Notes under the pieces: generated by a model
The model's input: the letters and a program-made list of their open reading frames with translations, nothing else
Told to the model about the DNA's origin: nothing
Database searches by the model: none
Part shown: one piece after another, positions 20,405 to 30,171 of the stretch
How positions within the stretch are numbered: the first letter of the stretch is position 1
Layout of the letters: each line of letters begins with the position of its first letter
Translations under genes and position numbers: made by a program
Assembly: GCF_011050365.1 (NCBI RefSeq)
Contig: NZ_DRFV01000009.1
Span: 1-64,000, forward strand
Reading direction: 5' to 3'
DNA length: 64,000 bases
DNA from: Pseudohongiella sp.
GTDB taxonomy: Bacteria > Pseudomonadota > Gammaproteobacteria > Pseudomonadales > Pseudohongiellaceae

Positions 20405-21574
20405 ATGACTTCAGCACTAATGGCCAACTACGGTCACCCGGAACTTCAGTTCGCGCGCGGCCAGGGCGTCTACCTGTATACCGCCGACAATGAACGCTAT
20501 GTGGACTTCACCATGGGCATCGCGGTGAACTGCCTGGGGCATTGCCACCCGCACCTGATCGCGGCCCTGAAGAAACAGGCCGACACGCTGTGGCACACCT
20601 CCAACCTGTTCAGCATTGAGCCCACCGAACGTCTGGCCAAGCGCCTGGTCGAGCTGACTTTCGCCGATCGCGTGTTCTTTGCCAATTCCGGCACCGAGGC
20701 CGTAGAGTGTGGCTTCAAGATGATGCGGCGATATCATTATCACCACGGCCGCAAGCAGCGCGTACGTATCATTTCACTGACCCAATCTTTTCACGGCCGC
20801 ACCCTGGCACCCGTTGCCGCCTGCCTGAATCCGGTTCATATCGAGGGATTCCTGGTCGGTGATGCCGGTTTCGACCAGGTGCCCTTTGGCGACCTGGACG
20901 CTTTGCGCGCCGCCATCAGCGAAAACACCGCCGGCATCATTCTGGAACCGGTGCAAGGTGAAGGCGGGATTCGCGCGGTACCGGTGGAATATTTGCAGGC
21001 CGTTCGTCAGATTTGTGATGAACACGGCATTTTATTGATGTTTGACGAAGTACAATCAGGCGTAGGACGAACCGGTTATCTGTTTGCCCATGAAGTGCTG
21101 GGCGTTGAGCCCGACCTGCTGGCGTCAGCCAAAGGACTGGGCGGCGGCTTCCCGATTGGTGCCTGCCTGTCCAAAGAACATGTAGCTGAAGTGATGACCG
21201 CAGGCACCCACGGCAGCACCTTTGGCGGTAACCCGCTGGCAACCGCGGTGGCCAATGCGGTGCTGGATGTGCTGACAGCGCCGGGCTTTTTAGTGCAGGT
21301 GAACGAACGGGCGACACAGTTGCGGGCCGGCATTGATGAGCTGACCGCGCGTTACCCTGCCGTGCTGGCTGGCCATACCGGTCTGGGCCTGATGGTGGGA
21401 TTGCGCTGCGCCGGCAGCAACGCCGACCTGCTGAAAGCAATGGCCAAATACAAACTGCTGGCGGTGAAGGCTGGTGGTAACTCGGTACGACTGTTGCCAC
21501 CGCTGAACATCAGCGCCGCAGAAGTGGATGAAGGTCTTGAATTGCTGGCCGCGGCCTGTGCCGATTTGTCGTGA
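20405..21574 (+). CDS. argD: acetylornithine aminotransferase
   Basis: 389 residues, class III PLP aminotransferase. It begins MTSALMANYGHPELQFARGQG, the short N-terminus of ArgD enzymes. The motifs NSGTEAVE (PLP phosphate site), FDEVQSGVGRTG and the PLP lysine in SAKGLGGGFPIGA are intact, as is the HGSTFGGNPLA loop. It converts N-acetylglutamate semialdehyde to N-acetylornithine in arginine synthesis; succinyldiaminopimelate activity is common in the family. The ribosome-binding site AGGAT lies 6 bp before the ATG. No other arginine genes are adjacent. Confidence 0.88.
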   Translation: MTSALMANYGHPELQFARGQGVYLYTADNERYVDFTMGIAVNCLGHCHPHLIAALKKQADTLWHTSNLFSIEPTERLAKRLVELTFADRVFFANSGTEAVECGFKMMRRYHYHHGRKQRVRIISLTQSFHGRTLAPVAACLNPVHIEGFLVGDAGFDQVPFGDLDALRAAISENTAGIILEPVQGEGGIRAVPVEYLQAVRQICDEHGILLMFDEVQSGVGRTGYLFAHEVLGVEPDLLASAKGLGGGFPIGACLSKEHVAEVMTAGTHGSTFGGNPLATAVANAVLDVLTAPGFLVQVNERATQLRAGIDELTARYPAVLAGHTGLGLMVGLRCAGSNADLLKAMAKYKLLAVKAGGNSVRLLPPLNISAAEVDEGLELLAAACADLS

Positions 21575-21758
21575 GCCCGTTACTCGGGGCAGGCTATAGC
21601 AGCTGGGAAAATTCGCGGGTTTGCCTCATTGTAACAAAACGTAATAAGCTACAACAAAAATCAGGTGCTTTCATGGAAAGCGCACTGCATAGAAAGCACA
21701 CTGATAATAATAAAGTGTCGGATCCAAAGAGATCACGGCCAATTGTAGTTGGGAGACT

Positions 21759-24700
21759 ATGCAAACCACAGACCACCTCACCCACCTGGGAGAATCTGAC
21801 CTGCGCCACACCACACCTGAGGCATTGCAGCAGGTCGTGGAACTGTGCGCGGATTTAAGCTGGCAGGAAGATTCCGCTGGCGTGTGCACCAGTATCAGCA
21901 GTTACAGTGATAAGACCTCTGCGGCTGCACAGATACTGTTTCGACACAAATTGAGCGAGCTGGGCGAAGCCGACAGCGCGGCTACCGAAGACTGGCCCCG
22001 CTATCAGGCCAGTGTCAGCGCCAGACAGGCTTTCCGTCAGATCAAATGCCGCCTGACCGGTGCCGAACAAAACGTTTACCTGCAGGTCAGTGGCGTGCCT
22101 CAGTTCGATGCCCGGGGTACTTTCCTGGGTTATGACTGTGTCGCCATCGACATGAGCCGTGAGCATAACAGCGAGGCCAGCCTGCTGCGCTTCCGCGCAG
22201 CCATGGATATGTCCATGGACATGATCTATCTGGTCGATCCGGAGAATCTCACCTTTCTGGATGTCAACGACACCGCTGCCCGCGCCTACGGCTTCACCCG
22301 CGAAGAAGTGCTGGCCATGGGGCCATCGGAGGCGCTGGGGTTTACCCCGGAAGAACTCACCCAGCGATACACCCGCCTGATCAACCAGGGCGGCAGCAGC
22401 CGCATTGAGCGCCGTGTCACGCTGAAAGGTGACACACCCGGCATCATCGAAGTTTACAGCCGCGCCACCTGCCTGAACGGGCGCTGGATCATCATCGGCG
22501 TCAGCCGCGACATTTCAGATCGCAAGATGGCCGAAACCCGCGCCCTGCACCTGCAGCATATCTTCTCCACGCTCAGCCTCATCAACGAAGCCATTCTCCG
22601 TGCCGACAGTGTCGACACCCTATACCAGAATGTCTGCGCGGCTGCGGTTAATGCAAATCTGTTTGCCATGTCCATGATCGTAACCCCCGATGGCAACGGC
22701 AACTTTCGTGGCCTGGTGGTGATGGGTGATGAGACATTCGAGACTCAGCCGGTGCCGATCAGCACTGAAGCCAATACCCCGTTGGGTCAGGGCCTGGCAG
22801 GCGCTGCGTTGCGCGAGGGTGTCGCCATGATCAGCAATGACTACCCCAATGACGAGCGTTCCCTGCCCTGGCGCGATCACCTGCTGGAGCAAAACCTGAA
22901 CAGTGCTGCTGCCTTCCCGCTGTTTCAGCGCAAGCAGGTGACTGCGGTGATGCTGTTCTTCAGCCACATCAAAGATGCCTTTGACAGCGAGACCCAGGCC
23001 GCCATGCAAAGCATGGCCGACAACATCTCCTTTGCCCTCGACAGCTTTGCCAACGCCGAAGAACAGGCCCGCGCCGCCGCCCTGATTCGCGAAAGCGAGG
23101 CCCGTTTTCGCAGCCTCACCAATCTGACCTCGGACTTTTACTGGGAGCAGGATGCCCACCTGCGCTTCACCAAGTATGAAGGCCGTGTGGTCGGTGGCAG
23201 CAATCAGAAGGCTGTATCAACCCTGTTAGGGCTGCATTTGTGGGAAGTGCCCGGCGTGCGGCCTGACTCGCACAACTGGCGCCAGATTCGTCGCCTGATG
23301 AAAAAAGGGCAAGCCTTCAAGGATCTTGAACTATCATTTACCAATGAAGACAAAAGTCGATATCACTTTTCCCTGGCCGGCGAACCCATTGTCGACAGCA
23401 CCGGCGAATTTGCCGGCTACCGCGGCATATCGCGCGATATTACCGAGAAAAAACGCATTGCCGATCGCATCAAACACCTGGCCACCCATGACACCCTGAC
23501 CGGGCTGCCCAATCGGGTGATGTTCAGCGAACTGTTACGCCATGCCATCCGCACCGCCAATCGCTACGCCGACCAGCGTTTTGCGGTGATGTTTATTGAT
23601 CTGGACCGCTTCAAGGCGGTCAATGACACCTACGGCCATCACACCGGCGACGCCCTGCTCACGGAAGTTGCCAAGCGTCTGCGCCACCCTCTGCGTGACA
23701 GTGATATCGTGGCGCGACTGGGCGGTGACGAATTTGTTGTATTGCTGCACAAAGTCACCGAAAAACAGCAGGCCGGCCAGATAGCGGAGAATGTGCTGAA
23801 AATGCTGAAGCAGCCCATCGCACTGGATGAGCGTGAATTTGCCGTCAGCGGCAGTATTGGCATCAGCCTGTTCGGGCTTGATGCCCAGGATGAAGAAAGC
23901 CTGATGAAACACGCCGACACCGCCATGTATGCAGCCAAGGATGATGGTCGCAACAACTACCGCACCTATTCCGCAGACCTGCACCAGTACACGCAGGAAC
24001 GTGCCAACCTGTCACTGCAGTTGCGGCACGCGCTGGAGCGCGGTGAGTTGAGTCTGCACTATCAGGCCAAAATGTGCACGACCAGCAATACCGTGGTCGG
24101 CGTTGAAGCGCTGCTGCGCTGGCATCATCCGGAGCTGGGTGACGTGTCGCCGGTGCAGTTTATTCCGATTGCCGAAGACAATGGCCTGATTATTCCCATT
24201 GGCGAATGGGTCATGGAAACCGCCTGTCAGCAGCTCGTAGCCTGGCAGGCACAGGGTCTGCCGGCCCTGACGCTGGCGGTCAACCTGTCCGCGCGCCAGT
24301 TCAATCACCCGGACTTGGCCAAACATATCAGCGACGTGCTCACGCGCACCGGCTTTGCCGCCGACATGCTGGAACTGGAGATCACCGAAAGCCTGGTGAT
24401 GCAAAACCCGGAGCGCGCCATTGAGCTGATGAGCGCTATCAAGCGTCAAGGTGTGCGTTTTGCCATCGATGATTTTGGTACCGGTTATTCCTCACTGGGA
24501 CAATTGCGCCACTACCCGATCGACACGCTGAAAATTGACCGCGCATTTGTCCGCGACCTGGATCACAGCAAGGAAGACCAGGCCATCAGCAAGGCCATCA
24601 TTTCCATGGGCAAAACCCTGGGCCTGACCGTGGTCGCCGAAGGCGTGGAAAGCGCCCGGCAACTGGCATTCCTGCGTGAACACCGTTGCGACCAGATTCA

Positions 24701-24785
24701 GGGATTTTATTATCACCGCCCCTGTGATTCACAAGATTTTGTTGCCTGGTACCTGGGCCTCGGCATGCCATCAGGCGCTGCCTGA
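21759..24785 (+). CDS. PAS/GAF sensor diguanylate cyclase/phosphodiesterase (GGDEF-EAL)
   Basis: 1008 residues, no obvious membrane helices. From the N-terminus: a PAS-like segment (about 25-145), a PAS domain (FRAAMDMSMDMIYLVD onward, about 146-260), a GAF domain (about 265-440), a third PAS domain (about 445-570), GGDEF (about 575-735) and EAL (about 750-1000). The cyclase site GGDEF and the inhibitory RxxD site (RDSD, five residues upstream) are intact. In the EAL domain, EALLRW, DDFGTGYSSL and KIDRAF are intact. Both synthesis and hydrolysis of c-di-GMP are therefore possible, gated by the sensor domains. The ligand is unknown. The gene is followed by a chemoreceptor. Confidence 0.92.
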   Translation: MQTTDHLTHLGESDLRHTTPEALQQVVELCADLSWQEDSAGVCTSISSYSDKTSAAAQILFRHKLSELGEADSAATEDWPRYQASVSARQAFRQIKCRLTGAEQNVYLQVSGVPQFDARGTFLGYDCVAIDMSREHNSEASLLRFRAAMDMSMDMIYLVDPENLTFLDVNDTAARAYGFTREEVLAMGPSEALGFTPEELTQRYTRLINQGGSSRIERRVTLKGDTPGIIEVYSRATCLNGRWIIIGVSRDISDRKMAETRALHLQHIFSTLSLINEAILRADSVDTLYQNVCAAAVNANLFAMSMIVTPDGNGNFRGLVVMGDETFETQPVPISTEANTPLGQGLAGAALREGVAMISNDYPNDERSLPWRDHLLEQNLNSAAAFPLFQRKQVTAVMLFFSHIKDAFDSETQAAMQSMADNISFALDSFANAEEQARAAALIRESEARFRSLTNLTSDFYWEQDAHLRFTKYEGRVVGGSNQKAVSTLLGLHLWEVPGVRPDSHNWRQIRRLMKKGQAFKDLELSFTNEDKSRYHFSLAGEPIVDSTGEFAGYRGISRDITEKKRIADRIKHLATHDTLTGLPNRVMFSELLRHAIRTANRYADQRFAVMFIDLDRFKAVNDTYGHHTGDALLTEVAKRLRHPLRDSDIVARLGGDEFVVLLHKVTEKQQAGQIAENVLKMLKQPIALDEREFAVSGSIGISLFGLDAQDEESLMKHADTAMYAAKDDGRNNYRTYSADLHQYTQERANLSLQLRHALERGELSLHYQAKMCTTSNTVVGVEALLRWHHPELGDVSPVQFIPIAEDNGLIIPIGEWVMETACQQLVAWQAQGLPALTLAVNLSARQFNHPDLAKHISDVLTRTGFAADMLELEITESLVMQNPERAIELMSAIKRQGVRFAIDDFGTGYSSLGQLRHYPIDTLKIDRAFVRDLDHSKEDQAISKAIISMGKTLGLTVVAEGVESARQLAFLREHRCDQIQGFYYHRPCDSQDFVAWYLGLGMPSGAA

Positions 24786-24877
24786 CAATTTCTTGAACCG
24801 ATTCCGATTCCGTCTCAAGTTCGTATGACCACCGCCGCTATGGTGTATGAATACCTTTACACGAAAGAGACCCGGTC

Positions 24878-26416
24878 ATGTCACAACGCAAACAGTTCTC
24901 CGCCGCCGAAAAACTAGTGTCTACCACTGACCTGAAGAGCCATATCAGGTACGCCAATCCGGAATTCATCAACATCTCCGGGTTTACCGAGAAGGAATTA
25001 ATGGGCGCGCCGCATAACCTTGTGCGCCATCCGGATATGCCCAAAGATGCCTTCAAGGCGCTGTGGGACACGGTACAGGCGGGCCAGCCGTGGATGGGCA
25101 TGGTCAAGAACAAATGCAAAAATGGCGACTACTACTGGGTCGACGCCTATGTCACGCCGGTGATAGAAAATGGCAAGGTCACCGGATATCAATCGGTACG
25201 CTCCTGCCCGGATGAAAGGCATGTCGCCAATGCCGAATCCATGTACAGGAAACTGCGCGCCGGTGCGTCGATGCGCATGACATCACTATTGTCCTGGCGG
25301 CAATCCATGCTCGCTATTCAGGGTGTTGCGCTGGCCGCGGTCATTGCGGCGCTGAGCCTGTTGTCCGGACCACTGGCGTGGGTGCTGGCATTGGTGGCCG
25401 CGATCGCTGGCATCGGCGGTTGCGCGCGGCAACTGTCGCAGCTGAGCCCGCTGCTGCGAAGTTGTGAAAACATCAGCAATGATCCGATGGCCCGTGCAGT
25501 GTATACCGGTCGCAAGGACGAGCTGGGCAGCATTGAACTGGCGCTGAAATTCCGCAAATCCCAGGTCGACACCATTCTCAAACGCATTGATGAGTCGGCT
25601 ACCCGTCTCACAGCGCTGGCCAAGCAGGCCACGGACTCGGTACATGTGACTGATCAGGCCATCAATCAGCAGCAGCATGAACTGGCATCGGTGTCATCAG
25701 CAGTTACCGAAATGTCCAGCGCCATTGTTGAGGTCTCCAGCAACACGGCACGCACGTCTACTGCTGCCGAGGAGGCCGACAACTCAGTGGAGCAAGGCCA
25801 TCAATCCATTGAGGAAAGCCTGTCCGCAACCACCCGTCTGGCAGAAAATATCGACGATATCACCCAGCTTATCAACGGCCTGGGTGCTGACAGCAAGGCT
25901 ATCGGCTCAGTGATTGAAGTGATCAACGCCATTGCCGAACAAACCAACCTGCTGGCCCTGAACGCGGCGATTGAAGCGGCACGCGCCGGTGAGCAAGGCC
26001 GCGGTTTTGCCGTGGTGGCCGACGAAGTGCGCACGCTGGCGCAGCGCACACAGAACTCCACAGTCGAGATCAAGGACATCGTATCGCGGATACAAAACAG
26101 CACCAACAGCTGCGTCGATAGCATTACCGACGCCCAGGGCAAGGCGCAGGAGTGTGTCAGCTACAACCAGCAGGCCGGCCAGTCCTACACGTCCATCAGT
26201 AAAGCGGTGTCGGATATCCGCAATATGACCTTCCAGGTGGCCACCGCCGTCGAGGAACAAAGTGCTGTTGCGGAAGAAGTGAACCGCAATATCGTCAATA
26301 TCCAGGGCCAGTCCGAGAAGACCAGCGATGCTTCGCGCATCAATGCCGACAGCAGCAAACGCCTGGCCAAGGACATTGCCGACATGCGCGAGATGGTTAA
26401 ACAATTCAGCGCGTAA
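24878..26416 (+). CDS. Aer-like methyl-accepting chemotaxis protein with an N-terminal PAS domain
   Basis: 512 residues. The N-terminal PAS domain (about 10-120, with [18 protein letters not shown] and [18 protein letters not shown]) is of the Aer redox/energy-sensing type. A hydrophobic pair of helices follows (about 140-185), then a HAMP-like region and the cytoplasmic signalling domain, whose hairpin tip reads [20 protein letters not shown]. There is no large periplasmic domain, so it senses an internal signal. It lies directly downstream of the GGDEF-EAL protein. The start follows AAAGAGA. Confidence 0.92.
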   Translation: MSQRKQFSAAEKLVSTTDLKSHIRYANPEFINISGFTEKELMGAPHNLVRHPDMPKDAFKALWDTVQAGQPWMGMVKNKCKNGDYYWVDAYVTPVIENGKVTGYQSVRSCPDERHVANAESMYRKLRAGASMRMTSLLSWRQSMLAIQGVALAAVIAALSLLSGPLAWVLALVAAIAGIGGCARQLSQLSPLLRSCENISNDPMARAVYTGRKDELGSIELALKFRKSQVDTILKRIDESATRLTALAKQATDSVHVTDQAINQQQHELASVSSAVTEMSSAIVEVSSNTARTSTAAEEADNSVEQGHQSIEESLSATTRLAENIDDITQLINGLGADSKAIGSVIEVINAIAEQTNLLALNAAIEAARAGEQGRGFAVVADEVRTLAQRTQNSTVEIKDIVSRIQNSTNSCVDSITDAQGKAQECVSYNQQAGQSYTSISKAVSDIRNMTFQVATAVEEQSAVAEEVNRNIVNIQGQSEKTSDASRINADSSKRLAKDIADMREMVKQFSA

Positions 26417-26447
26417 GGGTCTGGTTGCCAGTTGCCATTCAGGGTTA

Positions 26448-26460
26448 TCACATGATGTGA
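26448..26460. promoter_or_regulatory. candidate operator upstream of the liu operon
   Basis: A perfect 13-bp palindrome TCACATGATGTGA with a further TCACAT half site at 26467-26472, about 70 bp before liuA. The position suits a regulator-binding site, but the regulator is not in the window and I cannot match the motif to a named one. Confidence 0.4.
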
Positions 26461-26527
26461 ATCCATTCACATTTGGTTTAGAATCGGTCTATTGAATCAC
26501 TCAACAGAGTAGCAAGAGACCGATACC

Positions 26528-27694
26528 ATGCACTACCCGCAATTGAGTTTTGACCTGGACGAAACCCTGACCATGCTGCAACAGCAGGTCGCGCAATTTG
26601 CCGCCAGGGAAATTGCGCCGCGCGCCGCCGCAATCGACCAGAGCAACGAATTTCCCGCCGACCTGTGGCGTAAAATGGGCGACATGGGTTTGCTTGGCAT
26701 TACGGTGTCGGACGAGTACGGCGGCTCAGGCCTGGGCTATCTGGCGCACGTTATTGTCGCGGAAGAAATCAGCCGCGCATCGGCCAGTGTCGGCCTGAGC
26801 TACGGCGCCCACTCCAACCTGTGTGTTAACCAGATCTACCGCAATGGCAGTGAGGCGCAAAAACAGCGCTATCTGCCCGGCCTGGTCAGTGGCGAAGCCA
26901 TTGGCGCGCTGGCGATGAGCGAACACAATGCTGGCTCCGACGTCGTCAGCATGAAGCTCAGCGCGCGCAAGCAGGGTGATGTCTATGTGCTCAACGGCAC
27001 CAAAATGTGGATTACCAACGGCCCTGATGCGCATGTTTATGTGATCTATGCCCGCACCGACGCCGATGCCGGTGCCCATGGCATCACCGCCTTTCTGGTA
27101 GAACGTGATTCCCCCGGCTTCAGCCACTCCCCCAAACTCGACAAGCTCGGTATGCGCGGCTCCAACACCTGCGAGCTGGTGTTTCAGGATTGTGAAGTGC
27201 CGGCAGAAAACATTCTGGGCGCGGAAAATGGCGGCGTGCGGGTGTTGATGAGCGGTCTGGACTATGAGCGTGTGGTGTTGTCCGGTGGTCCGCTGGGTAT
27301 CATGCAGGCCTGTGTTGATGCTGTGCTGCCTTACATTCATGATCGCAAGCAGTTTGGTGAAGCCATCGGCAATTTCCAGTTCATTCAGGGCAAGGTCGCT
27401 GATATGTATACCAACCTGAACGCCGCCCGTGCTTATGTGTACGCGGTGGCGCGGGCCTGTGATCGCGGTGAGACCACGCGCAAGGACGCCGCCGGGGCCA
27501 TTCTGTTCAGCTCGGACAAGGCCACGCAACTGGCGCTGGAAGCGATCCAGATACTGGGCGGCAACGGTTACATCAATGACTACCCTACCGGCCGTCTACT
27601 GCGCGATGCCAAGCTCTACGAGATCGGCGCCGGTACCCAGGAAATCCGCCGCATGCTGATTGGCCGTGAACTGTTCCGGGAAACGCGCCCATGA
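26528..27694 (+). CDS. liuA: isovaleryl-CoA dehydrogenase
   Basis: 388 residues, acyl-CoA dehydrogenase family; oxidises isovaleryl-CoA to 3-methylcrotonyl-CoA with FAD, passing electrons to ETF. Family segments: [58 protein letters not shown] and the C-terminal [20 protein letters not shown]. The catalytic Glu is consistent with the isovaleryl-CoA dehydrogenase YERVVLS context (about residue 250). It is the first gene of an operon in the order liuA-B-C-D-E, which itself supports the substrate. It overlaps liuB by 4 bp. Confidence 0.95.
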   Translation: MHYPQLSFDLDETLTMLQQQVAQFAAREIAPRAAAIDQSNEFPADLWRKMGDMGLLGITVSDEYGGSGLGYLAHVIVAEEISRASASVGLSYGAHSNLCVNQIYRNGSEAQKQRYLPGLVSGEAIGALAMSEHNAGSDVVSMKLSARKQGDVYVLNGTKMWITNGPDAHVYVIYARTDADAGAHGITAFLVERDSPGFSHSPKLDKLGMRGSNTCELVFQDCEVPAENILGAENGGVRVLMSGLDYERVVLSGGPLGIMQACVDAVLPYIHDRKQFGEAIGNFQFIQGKVADMYTNLNAARAYVYAVARACDRGETTRKDAAGAILFSSDKATQLALEAIQILGGNGYINDYPTGRLLRDAKLYEIGAGTQEIRRMLIGRELFRETRP

Positions 27695-29292
27695 CCAGTC
27701 TGACCTCCGCCATCAGCGCCCACAGCGAGGCATTTACGCACAATTACCAGCACCATTCAGCGCTGCGCGATGAGCTGCAGGCGCTGACGGCAACCCTGGC
27801 ACTGGGCGGTGACGAGCGCTCACGACAACGCCATCAGCAACGTGGCAAACTGCTGCCCCGCGAACGGGTTGAGGCCTTGCTGGATACCGGCTCTCCATTT
27901 CTGGAATTTTCGGCGCTGGCCGCCTATCAGGTGTACGACGACGATATTCCCGGCGCCGGTCTGATCAGCGGACTGGGCATGGTCTCGGGCCAGTGCTGCG
28001 TGATTGTCGCCAATGACGCCACGGTCAAAGGTGGTACCTATTACCCGTTGACGGTGAAGAAGCATCTGCGCGCGCAACAGATTGCCGCCGAAAATCACCT
28101 GCCCTGTATTTACCTGGTGGACTCCGGCGGTGCCAACCTGCCCCACCAGGCTGAGGTGTTTCCGGATCGTGAACATTTTGGCCGCATTTTTTACAATCAG
28201 GCACGCATGTCAGCCGCAGGTATCCCACAAATAGCAGCGGTGATGGGTTCGTGCACGGCCGGCGGTGCCTATGTGCCGGCGATGGCTGATGAATCGATTA
28301 TTGTGCGCGAACAGGGCACGATTTTTCTCGGCGGTCCGCCACTGGTGAAAGCGGCCACCGGTGAAGTGGTCAGCGCGGAAGAACTCGGTGGTGGCCACGT
28401 GCACAGTCAGATCTCCGGTGTTGCTGATCAGTTGGCCGATGATGACATGCACGCGCTGGCACTGATTCGCCGCAGCATTGCGCGCCTGAATCGTTCGACA
28501 CCCACATTGAATCTGGCAGCGCCCCCGCCATTGTTTGACAGTGACGAGCTGCTGGGCATTGTGCCGGCGGATGTGCGTCAGCCCTATGATGTGCGCGAGG
28601 TGATTGCCCGAGTCGTTGACGGCTCGGTGTTTGACGAGTTCAAACCTTTGTATGGCGCCTCGCTGGTATGTGGTTTTGCCGATATTCTGGGACAGAGTGT
28701 CGGTATTATTGCCAACAACGGCATTCTGTTTTCCGAAAGCGCGTTAAAAGGCAGTCACTTTATTCAGCTTTGCTGCCAGCGCAATATTCCCCTGGTATTT
28801 CTGCAGAATATCACCGGTTTTATGGTGGGCAAAAAATACGAGCATGAAGGTATCGCCAAGAACGGCGCCAAACTGGTCAATGCCGTCGCCACTGCCAATG
28901 TACCCAAGGTCACCGTGCTCATCGGTGGCAGTTTTGGCGCCGGTAACTATGGCATGTGTGGCCGCGCTTACGATCCGCGCTTTCTGTGGACCTGGCCCAA
29001 TGCCCGAATTTCGGTGATGGGTGGGGCTCAGGCCGCGGGGGTACTGTCCCAGATCAGGGCAGAAACACTGGCTGCCAAAAACCAGCCCTGGAGCGCAGAG
29101 GAAGAACAACAGTTCAAGAAACCCATTGAAGACAAGTATGAACGCGAAGGCCATCCCTATTATGCCAGTGCCCGGCTGTGGGACGACGGCGTGATTTCCC
29201 CTGCTGACACGCGTTCTGTGTTGGGGTTGTCGCTGTTTGCCGCACGGCACGCACCGCCGCAGGACACTCAGTTTGGCATTTTCAGGATGTAA
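27691..29292 (+). CDS. liuB: methylcrotonoyl-CoA carboxylase, carboxyltransferase (beta) subunit
   Basis: 533 residues, biotin-dependent carboxyltransferase. N-terminal [21 protein letters not shown] and the crotonase-like halves with [55 protein letters not shown] and [20 protein letters not shown] are typical of the MCC beta subunit rather than the propionyl-CoA subunit. With LiuD it converts 3-methylcrotonyl-CoA to 3-methylglutaconyl-CoA. The start overlaps the liuA stop (ATGA). Confidence 0.95.
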   Translation: MTSLTSAISAHSEAFTHNYQHHSALRDELQALTATLALGGDERSRQRHQQRGKLLPRERVEALLDTGSPFLEFSALAAYQVYDDDIPGAGLISGLGMVSGQCCVIVANDATVKGGTYYPLTVKKHLRAQQIAAENHLPCIYLVDSGGANLPHQAEVFPDREHFGRIFYNQARMSAAGIPQIAAVMGSCTAGGAYVPAMADESIIVREQGTIFLGGPPLVKAATGEVVSAEELGGGHVHSQISGVADQLADDDMHALALIRRSIARLNRSTPTLNLAAPPPLFDSDELLGIVPADVRQPYDVREVIARVVDGSVFDEFKPLYGASLVCGFADILGQSVGIIANNGILFSESALKGSHFIQLCCQRNIPLVFLQNITGFMVGKKYEHEGIAKNGAKLVNAVATANVPKVTVLIGGSFGAGNYGMCGRAYDPRFLWTWPNARISVMGGAQAAGVLSQIRAETLAAKNQPWSAEEEQQFKKPIEDKYEREGHPYYASARLWDDGVISPADTRSVLGLSLFAARHAPPQDTQFGIFRM

Positions 29293-29309
29293 GGCCTGAC
29301 TACAGGCCT
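29292..29309 (+). promoter_or_regulatory. intercistronic stem-loop between liuB and liuC
   Basis: A perfect 7-bp stem AGGCCTG-ACTA-CAGGCCT directly after the liuB stop codon, with no U-tract behind it. It is more likely an mRNA-stability or attenuation element than a terminator, because liuC follows on the same strand 35 bp later. Confidence 0.4.
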
Positions 29310-29343
29310 AAACCCATCTAAAGAAAAAGAATAAGGCATCGTT

Positions 29344-30171
29344 ATGAACACACAAACCGACACCTCCCCCCTGGACATCAGCCGCCCGCACGAAGGCGTT
29401 ACCGTTGTGTGGCTGAACCGGCCGCAGAAACACAATGCCATGACGCAGGCCCTGATCGCCGAGCTGCAAGAAACCTTTACCACGCTGGCCAAGGATGACA
29501 ACACGCGGGTGCTGGTGCTGGCCGGACGTGGCAAAAGTTTTTGCTCCGGCGCTGATCTGAATTACATGAAGTCGATGGTGGAATTCAGTCACGAAGAAAA
29601 TGTTTATGATGCCCAGTGTTTTGCCGCCATGCTGCAGGCCCTGCACCAGTTTCCCAAACCGGTCATCGCGGCCCTGCACGGCAATGTGTTTGCCGGTGCC
29701 ACCGGACTGGCAGCCTGTTCGGATATCGTGATAGCCGCCGACGACGCCCGTTTCTGTATCAGTGAAGTGAAACTGGGACTGGTGCCGGCAGTGATCAGCC
29801 CCTATGTGGTTGCGCGCATCGGGGCACACCAGGCGCGGCGTTATTGCCTGACCGCCGAGGTGTTCAGCGCCGACGACGCCCGGCAGGCCGGGCTGGTGCA
29901 TCGCTGCGTGCCCGCCGACGCGCTGATGAACGAGGTCATGGCTACGGCCATGCAACTGCTGAACAACGCGCCGCGTGCACTGGCCACCACCAAAAACCTG
30001 ATCAGTTATCTGGTGCCGGTGCCTGCCGCGCGGGAAATTACCGATTATACCGCAGCACTGATTGCCCGCGTGCGGACCGGCCAGGAAGCCCAGAGCGGTT
30101 TGCAGGCGTTTCTGGATAAACAACCGGCACCATGGATACAGGGCACTGCATCGGAACCCAACAAACCATGA
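29344..30171 (+). CDS. liuC: methylglutaconyl-CoA hydratase (enoyl-CoA hydratase family)
   Basis: 275 residues, crotonase fold. GRGKSFCSGADLNYMKSM forms one half of the oxyanion hole and ALHGNVFAGATGLAACSDIVIA the other. The acidic catalytic position lies in FCISEVKLGLVPAVISPYV. It hydrates 3-methylglutaconyl-CoA to HMG-CoA. Assignment within the broad crotonase family relies on its place between the two methylcrotonoyl-CoA carboxylase genes. It overlaps liuD by 4 bp (ATGA). Confidence 0.92.
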   Translation: MNTQTDTSPLDISRPHEGVTVVWLNRPQKHNAMTQALIAELQETFTTLAKDDNTRVLVLAGRGKSFCSGADLNYMKSMVEFSHEENVYDAQCFAAMLQALHQFPKPVIAALHGNVFAGATGLAACSDIVIAADDARFCISEVKLGLVPAVISPYVVARIGAHQARRYCLTAEVFSADDARQAGLVHRCVPADALMNEVMATAMQLLNNAPRALATTKNLISYLVPVPAAREITDYTAALIARVRTGQEAQSGLQAFLDKQPAPWIQGTASEPNKP